Source: Candidatus Altarchaeota archaeon (lineage in GTDB: Archaea > Altiarchaeota > Altiarchaeia > IMC4 > QMZM01). From it: a stretch of 8,803 bases of DNA. Location of the stretch: contig JAHIKS010000029.1 in assembly GCA_018897475.1 (NCBI GenBank), positions 1 through 8,803 of the forward strand, in the 5' to 3' direction. The notes below the pieces were generated by a model that made no database searches, had not been told where the DNA came from, and worked only from the letters and a program-made list of their open reading frames with translations. The stretch's first letter is position 1; every line of letters starts with the position of its first letter. The translations under genes were made by a program, and so were the position numbers. This document shows positions 4,157 to 8,803 of this stretch, one piece after another.

Positions 4157-5182
4157 TTGCTTCTTGTGGGTTTCTTTGCGTGGGGGTGGCTGAGCGACGG
4201 CCTGGTTTCCGGATTGCAGACGCTTGTGTTCTTCATAATAATCTTCACCATCGTTGTGATGCACGAGCTCTCTCACTCCATAGTTGCGATTCTGAATGGG
4301 ATAAAGGTCACGAGGATAATTCTACTCCCCATAGGGGGGGTTGCCAGCATCGAGATTCCCGAGAAGCCGATTGTTGAGCTGATGATGTCGATTGCGGGGC
4401 CGTTCTTCAATTTCGTGATGGCTTTTTTATGCATTCTTCTGCTCAGCATGGTAATCCCGGTGGCGGAGATTCCGGCCATGCTGACCAGCCTCGAGGAGCC
4501 CTCCATGCTCGTCTCCAGCGCCCAGGGAATCCTCGTCCTGCTGCTCTGGATCAATATGATGCTGGGCCTCTTCAACCTCGTTCCTGCCTTTCCCATGGAC
4601 GGCGGCAGGATATTCAGGTCCATACTTGCGCTGTTCATAGACTATACAAGGGCGACAAGAATTGCCGTGAATGTCGGGAGAATCATTGCGACTGTCATGG
4701 TGGTTCTTGGTCTCTTTGGGAATCCATGGTTGCTGGTTATTGGCGCGCTGATATTCCTTGTGGGGGGGCAGGAGTACCAGGTCGTTAGATTGAGGCACTC
4801 GCTAGGAGAGCTTACCGTCGCGCAGATTGCGGCTAAGCGTATGGATTATGTAAACGGAGATTTCACTCTGAGAGAATTCCTGACCCAGATAGCGAAGCCG
4901 GGCGTGGAATTTTATCCCGTCGTTAACGAGAGCAAGGCCATCATGAGTGTCCTGTGGCTTGAGGATTTGCGCGGGCTTGGGCAGGAGAACCTGGACAAAC
5001 CCATAAAGAAACTTGCCAGAAAGCCCGATGTTGTTGATGGAAAGCTTCTGGCGCACGACATGGTAACGAATCTGCTGGCAAAGGAATTCGTTCTGGTTAT
5101 CGAGTCGGGGCACGTTATAGGATATGTCACGCCTGAGCACCTGAACGAGATTGCAAGGTTCCAGGGGATATTAAAGGCGTGA
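4157..5182 (+). CDS. Site-2 protease (M50) with C-terminal CBS pair, N-terminus removed by insertion
   Basis: The frame is open from 4130 (after TAG 4127-4129) to TGA 5180-5182. The genuine start lies at 1544, so this is the 3' part of a split gene. The first available start is TTG 4157 (next is GTG 4166), giving 341 residues and losing the first 22 of the restored 363. Intact motifs: HELSH at 36-40, SIAGPFFNF at 78-86 and NLVPAFPMDGG at 140-150 with the third zinc ligand D148. About five hydrophobic segments cover 1-205. Residues 215-341 form a tandem CBS domain (LTVAQIAAKRMDYV..., then a second copy ending VIGYVTPEHLNEIA), which in such enzymes senses adenine nucleotides. Loss of the extreme N-terminus removes the start of the first helix, so activity is doubtful without excision or an internal start. 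The stop overlaps the convergent DUF434 gene by 12 bases. Confidence 0.85.
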   Translation: MLLVGFFAWGWLSDGLVSGLQTLVFFIIIFTIVVMHELSHSIVAILNGIKVTRIILLPIGGVASIEIPEKPIVELMMSIAGPFFNFVMAFLCILLLSMVIPVAEIPAMLTSLEEPSMLVSSAQGILVLLLWINMMLGLFNLVPAFPMDGGRIFRSILALFIDYTRATRIAVNVGRIIATVMVVLGLFGNPWLLVIGALIFLVGGQEYQVVRLRHSLGELTVAQIAAKRMDYVNGDFTLREFLTQIAKPGVEFYPVVNESKAIMSVLWLEDLRGLGQENLDKPIKKLARKPDVVDGKLLAHDMVTNLLAKEFVLVIESGHVIGYVTPEHLNEIARFQGILKA

Positions 5183-5785
5183 TATCTTTGACGGGAGGTC
5201 GATTACCCTGTCAACGTTCTCTATGATTATGGAATCGGAGCTGAGGGTTATGCAGTTGAGCTTCTTTATTTCTTTGTCTGCATGGGGGCTTGTTATTGCA
5301 TCTCCTGTCAGGCCATGCTCTTCCATCCTCTCCCGGACGAAGGCCGCCAGTTCTCCGCTCTTGGAAATCTGGGAGTCGAATATGAAGAGGACGGAGGAGG
5401 GTTTGAACTCCTTCAGCTTTTCGAGGATTTTGCCAATGGCCTTTTCTGAATTTTTATCGAACTTATACTTAGAAAAAATTCCCTTTACGTCGCGGAGGAT
5501 TCCGTCCATGCCTAGGACGGTGTCCTTTCCTTCCAGGGCTGCTTCAACTGTTATGAGGACGTTGTAGCCGTCGATGACGATTTTCTTACCCCTCATCCTG
5601 CGGGGCGGGCAGATTTTTTTTCTGTGCGCCCTGATTTCCTTCTCGGGGAAGACGTATCTGTGGAGGAGATTGCAGTTCTTCTCACTGAGCTCGTACCTGT
5701 TGACAACGAGATTGATGGCAGTAGTCCTATTGTAATTCCTGTCCAGAAGGTACTTGAGGTCCTGACTGGCTTTGTCAATGGACAT
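5171..5785 (-). CDS. DUF434/DUF5616 protein with PIN-like domain
   Basis: This 204-residue archaeal conserved protein (COG2454 type) is recognised by its two parts. Residues 5-60 match DUF434: DLKYLLDRNYNRTTAINLV, then NRYELSEKNCNLLHRYVFPE. Residues 68-195 are a PIN-like fold: IVIDGYNVLITVEAALEG (69-86), then DGILRDV (94-100), IFDSQISKSGELA (135-147) and LSSDSIII (181-188). The acidic residues D72, E81, D94, D99, D137 and D184 are where PIN nucleases bind metal, so RNA cleavage is plausible but unproven. The ATG comes one base after the leuA/cimA stop, so the two are translationally coupled. The 3' end overlaps the convergent protease gene by 12 bases. Confidence 0.85.
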   Translation of the reverse strand: MSIDKASQDLKYLLDRNYNRTTAINLVVNRYELSEKNCNLLHRYVFPEKEIRAHRKKICPPRRMRGKKIVIDGYNVLITVEAALEGKDTVLGMDGILRDVKGIFSKYKFDKNSEKAIGKILEKLKEFKPSSVLFIFDSQISKSGELAAFVRERMEEHGLTGDAITSPHADKEIKKLNCITLSSDSIIIENVDRVIDLPSKISRL

Positions 5786-5786
5786 T

Positions 5787-7265
5787 TCAGTCAGTCTTTC
5801 TAATGATCAGGTTGATTCCGTTGACAAGAGCATCGACAGAGGCGAGTACTATGTCGGCCCCGGCACTCTGGGACGTGATTATCCTGCCCCTGGACTTGAG
5901 CTTGACCATGACCTGGACCAGTGCATCGGTCCCGCCGGAGATGGAATCGACATGGTATTCAGTAAGCTCAAAGGGGAAGTCCCTCGTTGCATGCTCTATG
6001 GCCTTTATCGCGGCATCCACCGGCCCTGTGCCTGTCGAGGATTCCGTAACTTCCTTGCCGTTTATCTTCAGCTTTACCGATGCCGTCGGAGTGAATTTGT
6101 TGCCCGCGACTGCCACGAGCTCGTCCAACTCTATCACCTTCTTGACCTCGACACCTTTAACGGAGTTCGCTATGGCCTCCAGGTCCGTGCTGGTTACCCT
6201 CTTGCCCTTGTCGCCTATGAATTTTATGTGCTTGAATATCTCCTTCGCCTGTCCGTCGTTGACCTCGATTCCCTGCTCGTCGAGGAGCTTCTTGACGGAT
6301 TTCATGCCCACGTGCTTTCCAAGGACGAACCTTCTCTTTGCCCCCACCGATTCAGGATTTATTGCCTCGTAGGTTTCCGATTTTTTGAGGATTCCGTCAA
6401 CGTGGATTCCCGCCTCGTGAGTAAAGGCATTCTCGCCGACTATTGCCTTGTTAGGAGCTACAGGAATCCTGCACAGTTTCTCAACAAGGTCAGAGAGCTT
6501 TGAAATCTTCTTGGTATCTACCTTGAATTTGTAGCCGTAGCCCTCCTTCAGGGCCATTATGACCTCCTCCAGGGGTGCGTTGCCCGCCCTCTCGCCCAGG
6601 CCGTTTACCGTAACGTTGACCATGGATACTCCTGCATTTACTGATGCCACGGTATTGGCAGTAGCCATGCCAAGGTCGTCATGGCAGTGAACGCCCAGGG
6701 GAATCTTCGCCTTCTTGCTCAGCTTTGAGAATATCTCATTCATCCTCTCGGGGGTTGCTGTGCCGACAGTATCTGCTATTGTGTACCGGTCTATCTTGTG
6801 CTCGGTTGCCTCTCCCATCAGCTTGAGCAGGAACTCCGGCTCCGTCCTTGAGCCGTCTTCTGTGCACAAATCGACCACGAGACCGTGGTCCTTGCAGTAG
6901 TCTATGCACTCGAGAGTCTTCCTGAGCAGCTCGTCCCTTGTAATGCCAAGTTTGTACTTTATGTGAAGCTTCGATGTCGGAGTGACAAGGAATATGGAGT
7001 CTACATCGCATTTCATGGCAGTGTCTATGTCCGCCTGTAGAATCCTGCAGTAGCTTGAAATCTCCGCCTTCAGGCCCTCGTTGGCAATCCGCTTTATGCC
7101 CTCCTGCTCGCCGGGACTTGTCATTGCCGAGCCGGCCTCTATAACATCAACCCCGAAGTCGTCCAAGGCTCTCGCTATCTCAAGCTTCTCCTCGGGGGTA
7201 AGGCTTACCCCGGGCGTCTGCTCGCCGTCCCTCAGCGTCGTATCGAGTATTTTTAGGGTTTTCAT
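5787..7265 (-). CDS. leuA: 2-isopropylmalate synthase / (R)-citramalate synthase
   Basis: This 492-residue DRE-TIM metallolyase condenses acetyl-CoA with a 2-oxo acid. Seen directly: LDTTLRDGEQTPGV at 7-20 (catalytic R12, metal ligand D13), metal ligands H193 and H195 in GVHCHDDLG (191-199), and the family signature NGLGERAGN (221-229). Residues from about 370 to 492 are the LeuA_dimer allosteric domain (STGTGPVDAAIKAI..., YHVDSISGGTDALVQV...), the site of leucine or isoleucine feedback. That domain excludes the short homocitrate synthase AksA. LeuA and CimA cannot be separated safely by eye; the length is close to methanogen CimA, so cimA is a real alternative. With ilvN in the same window, a branched-chain amino acid role is secure either way. 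ATG 7265 has no Shine-Dalgarno, so it may be leaderless. Confidence 0.93.
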   Translation of the reverse strand: MKTLKILDTTLRDGEQTPGVSLTPEEKLEIARALDDFGVDVIEAGSAMTSPGEQEGIKRIANEGLKAEISSYCRILQADIDTAMKCDVDSIFLVTPTSKLHIKYKLGITRDELLRKTLECIDYCKDHGLVVDLCTEDGSRTEPEFLLKLMGEATEHKIDRYTIADTVGTATPERMNEIFSKLSKKAKIPLGVHCHDDLGMATANTVASVNAGVSMVNVTVNGLGERAGNAPLEEVIMALKEGYGYKFKVDTKKISKLSDLVEKLCRIPVAPNKAIVGENAFTHEAGIHVDGILKKSETYEAINPESVGAKRRFVLGKHVGMKSVKKLLDEQGIEVNDGQAKEIFKHIKFIGDKGKRVTSTDLEAIANSVKGVEVKKVIELDELVAVAGNKFTPTASVKLKINGKEVTESSTGTGPVDAAIKAIEHATRDFPFELTEYHVDSISGGTDALVQVMVKLKSRGRIITSQSAGADIVLASVDALVNGINLIIRKTD

Positions 7266-7274
7266 GACTAGGAA

Positions 7275-7315
7275 AGCTTATAAATTCTATATTAGACTAT
7301 ATTTTAATAAGTCTA
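7275..7315. promoter_or_regulatory. Divergent promoter region with inverted repeat between leuA and the coiled-coil gene
   Basis: The 56-base gap is A/T-rich. CTTATAAA (about 7277-7284) and TATATTTTAATA (7298-7309) are TATA-like on both strands. TAGACT (7293-7298) and AGTCTA (7310-7315) form a perfect 6-bp inverted repeat around 11 A/T bases, so one dimeric regulator could cover both promoters. The repeat is seen; regulation is inferred. Confidence 0.45.
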
Positions 7316-7321
7316 GATAAA

Positions 7322-8038
7322 ATGCCTCATCACGCACCAGATTGGGAAGACCACATGGAAAAGATCGAAGTTAGGATTGAGAACCTGGAACGGATGGAGA
7401 GAGAGCTCTGGGGAAGAGTCGACGATATAGAGATGAGGGAGGAGGACGTTGAGGTAAAGCTGGGTATGAAGAACAGAGTATCAAGAGTATACAAGCCAAA
7501 GCTTATCAAAAAGCAGACGAATGACGTCAAGAGGAGGATCGAAAGGGTGAGGAGGCTGGGAAGCGAGAAGTTAAATGACAGAAGAGAGAGGATGCGAAGG
7601 CAGATAAAGGACGTGGTAAAGAAGGCCGATGATGTCAAAGAGGCGCCTGTTTCTGTTGAGGAAAAGAGTCTTGATGAGGAGAAAAAAATTCATGAGAAGA
7701 GAAAAGATATCCTGAAGAAGCAGGTAAGCGGCGTGATTGAGAAGCATAAGGATGTTAAGAAGGAGAAAAAAGAGATTCCAAAGGAGATAAGGCAGCTGAA
7801 GATTCTTACTGGTGAGGAGGCCTCGGATGCGAGGCTTCTGTTCGCGTTTCTGCTCAAGAGGGGCTCCGTCAGCCTGGAGGAGGCTGTGAATGAGCTCGAT
7901 TCCGATAAGGAAGCCATTGAGTCCTGGGCAAAGGACCTCAAGGCCAGCGGTCTGATCGATGTCAATGTTTTTGCAGGAAAGAGCGTTATGAAACTGAAGG
8001 ATATCTCGGCAGCCGTGGGCGAGAAGCAAGTCGATTAA
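7322..8038 (+). CDS. Coiled-coil protein with C-terminal winged-helix domain
   Basis: I recognise no named family. The product is 238 residues, very rich in Lys, Glu and Arg. Residues 12-110 and 115-160 are long charged helices of coiled-coil type. Residues 168-228 look like a winged helix (SDARLLFAFLLKRGSVSLEEAVNEL, then AIESWAKDLKASGLIDVNVFAGKSVMKL). This resembles helix-turn-helix modules at the ends of archaeal coiled-coil proteins that split an effector from a DNA- or partner-binding end. There is no membrane segment or signal peptide. ATG 7322 is the first start; ATG 7355 (residue 12, MEKIEVRIENLERM) is an alternative with no better ribosome binding site. It is divergent from leuA, sharing a short promoter region. 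A chromosome-associated, segregation or regulatory role is a guess. Confidence 0.7.
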   Translation: MPHHAPDWEDHMEKIEVRIENLERMERELWGRVDDIEMREEDVEVKLGMKNRVSRVYKPKLIKKQTNDVKRRIERVRRLGSEKLNDRRERMRRQIKDVVKKADDVKEAPVSVEEKSLDEEKKIHEKRKDILKKQVSGVIEKHKDVKKEKKEIPKEIRQLKILTGEEASDARLLFAFLLKRGSVSLEEAVNELDSDKEAIESWAKDLKASGLIDVNVFAGKSVMKLKDISAAVGEKQVD

Positions 8039-8120
8039 TTCCTTACAACAATTTTGAGCCAGAAAGCCCACGAACTTTTAGCTGTGAGATGAATGGCGTG
8101 TGCGTTAGCACCAAAATTGA

Positions 8121-8128
8121 TTTATATA
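8121..8128 (+). promoter_or_regulatory. TATA box of the zinc-ribbon/TnpB operon
   Basis: TTTATATA at 8121-8128, preceded by an A-rich CCAAAATTG (BRE-like), is centred about 26 bases before ATG 8151. That is the spacing for a leaderless archaeal transcript. A weak GTGC-GTTA-GCAC hairpin (8100-8111) lies just upstream and could belong to the left end of the IS element. Confidence 0.55.
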
Positions 8129-8150
8129 TGATGAAAGGTAATATAATATT

Positions 8151-8270
8151 ATGGATATTAGGATTGTCGAGTGCAATAGATGTAAACATAAATGGGCAAC
8201 AAGAATAAATCCAAAATATTGTCCAAAATGTAAATCCCCATATTGGAATAAACCAAGAGTAAGGAAATGA
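8151..8270 (+). CDS. 39-residue zinc-ribbon protein overlapping TnpB
   Basis: The product is MDIRIVECNRC... (39 residues), with C8-x2-C11 and C24-x2-C27 (ECNRCKHKW and YCPKCKSPYW), a complete four-cysteine zinc ribbon, followed by the basic tail NKPRVRK. The pattern (C-x2-C-x-H/K-x-W then C-P-x-C-x-S-x-x-W) occurs in small archaeal and bacterial nucleic-acid-binding ribbons. Its TGA overlaps the TnpB ATG as ATGA (8267-8270), so the two are translationally coupled and probably part of one mobile element. It may bind DNA or the guide RNA, or regulate tnpB. Its short length makes it easy for automatic annotation to miss. Confidence 0.75.
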   Translation: MDIRIVECNRCKHKWATRINPKYCPKCKSPYWNKPRVRK

Positions 8271-8803
8271 TACTGACCTACAAAATCAAGCACGAAAAGG
8301 ATTTCAGCAGAGAGTTGAAACTCGCCAAGAAGGTAGCCAAGTACGCTATTAAGACCAAATCACGGAGTAGTGCCGATGTCAGGCACATCGGCTTAAAGTC
8401 TGCCATCAGCAACCAAATCCTCAAAAAGTATGCATCAAGCGAGACAGCTAAAAAGGCAAAATCCGTCAAGCTAACAGTTCCCTCTCAGAGTATTGGGGTC
8501 AAAGACAATCAGGTGTGCATCACCTGCCTTAAACTCCAACTACCGATATACTTCCACCAAACTTTCAGGAAAATCAACCAAGTAGAAATTGGTGGTGAGT
8601 TTGCCTACATCTCGGTGAGTTATGATGAGCCACCCGCAATCGCCACAACCTCCATATATGGCGTTGACAGAAACACTAAAGGGCACTGTCTTGTTGCCTC
8701 AAACCCGACCACGGGTAAGGTGCTGAAGCTTGGAAAGTCAGCACATCACATCCACGATAAATACAAGCACATCAGAAAAAGCCTGCAAAAACAGGGCAAG
8801 TAT
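8267..8803 (+). CDS. tnpB: RNA-guided endonuclease TnpB (IS200/IS605 OrfB family), 3' end outside window
   Basis: There are 179 residues with no stop at the window edge. Residues 1-60 are the N-terminal helical region. Residues 65-125 are the beta-rich wedge-like part (SVKLTVPSQSI..., VEIGGEFAYISVSYDEPP). Then comes IYGVDRNTKGHCLVASN (130-146), the RuvC-I motif with catalytic D134, followed by TGKVLKLGKSAHHIHDKYKHIRKSLQKQGKY, the characteristic bridge-helix region. The catalytic Glu, the zinc finger and the last Asp would be beyond 8803. TnpB cleaves DNA guided by an RNA from the element's right end and helps the element persist. No TnpA transposase gene precedes it, so this is the IS1341-like, TnpB-only form unless tnpA is elsewhere. 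Expression is coupled to the upstream zinc ribbon. Confidence 0.95.
   Translation, partial: MILTYKIKHEKDFSRELKLAKKVAKYAIKTKSRSSADVRHIGLKSAISNQILKKYASSETAKKAKSVKLTVPSQSIGVKDNQVCITCLKLQLPIYFHQTFRKINQVEIGGEFAYISVSYDEPPAIATTSIYGVDRNTKGHCLVASNPTTGKVLKLGKSAHHIHDKYKHIRKSLQKQGKY

Noticed and set aside
4427..4798. Overlapping ORFs on both strands within the protease
   Set aside because: They have His/Gln/Arg-rich composition typical of off-frame reading, while the protease frame holds HELSH, MDGG and CBS motifs.
5803..6372. A 189-codon plus-strand ORF rich in Ser/Thr/Leu
   Set aside because: Antisense of leuA in codon register, giving the usual hydrophobic shadow composition.
5772..6503. A 243-codon plus-strand ORF
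   Set aside because: It lies wholly across the leuA/DUF434 coding region on the other strand and its translation has no domain pattern; it is a GC-driven antisense shadow.
7571..8071. Minus-strand Leu/Phe-rich ORFs that look like membrane proteins
   Set aside because: They are antisense readings of the Lys/Glu-rich coiled-coil gene (AAG/GAG read as CTT/CTC), with no start signals.

Overview
The window looks archaeal. The evidence is the gene families (DUF434/PIN-like protein, archaeal-type LeuA/CimA synthase, two different site-2 proteases, an archaeal-style TnpB with a zinc-ribbon mini-protein), TATA-like boxes about 25 nt upstream of starts in place of bacterial -35/-10 pairs, GGTGAT-type ribosome binding sites and several apparently leaderless genes. 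I cannot name the lineage from sequence alone. The core genes are GC-rich, whereas the block from about 1600 to 4135 is clearly AT-rich.

Layout. 1-140: probable C-terminal tail of a TnpB-type IS gene followed by a hairpin. 196-883: an overlapping MNT nucleotidyltransferase/HEPN pair (MntA-HepT toxin-antitoxin type) with all key motifs. 1061-1540: acetolactate synthase small subunit (ilvN). 1544-1598: the first 18 codons of a site-2 protease, directly behind ilvN with its own ribosome binding site. 1599-4135: an AT-rich insertion carrying, on the minus strand, a site-2 protease with an N-terminal zinc ribbon and a secreted, cysteine-rich protein, separated by a 458-base non-coding spacer. 4136-5182: the rest of the interrupted site-2 protease, with a CBS pair. 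5171-7265 (minus): leuA/cimA followed after one base by a DUF434 PIN-like protein. 7322-8038: a coiled-coil protein with a C-terminal winged helix, divergent from leuA. 8151-8803: a 39-residue zinc ribbon overlapping the start of an IS200/IS605-type TnpB that runs off the window.

Main discovery. The ilvN-linked site-2 protease gene is split. The identical 10-mer GAGCTGCACA lies at 1589-1598 and 4136-4145. Removing one copy and everything between restores one reading frame of 363 residues with a canonical S2P N-terminus. This is the signature of a transposition-like insertion with target-site duplication. The inserted DNA has no recognisable transposase and no terminal inverted repeats visible by eye. 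It carries another, unrelated site-2 protease plus a disulfide-rich secreted protein. Whether the insert is a peptide/protease cargo module, a non-autonomous element, or a reversible interruption is open.

ilvN and leuA/cimA both belong to branched-chain amino acid synthesis and may share control, although they are not in one operon here.
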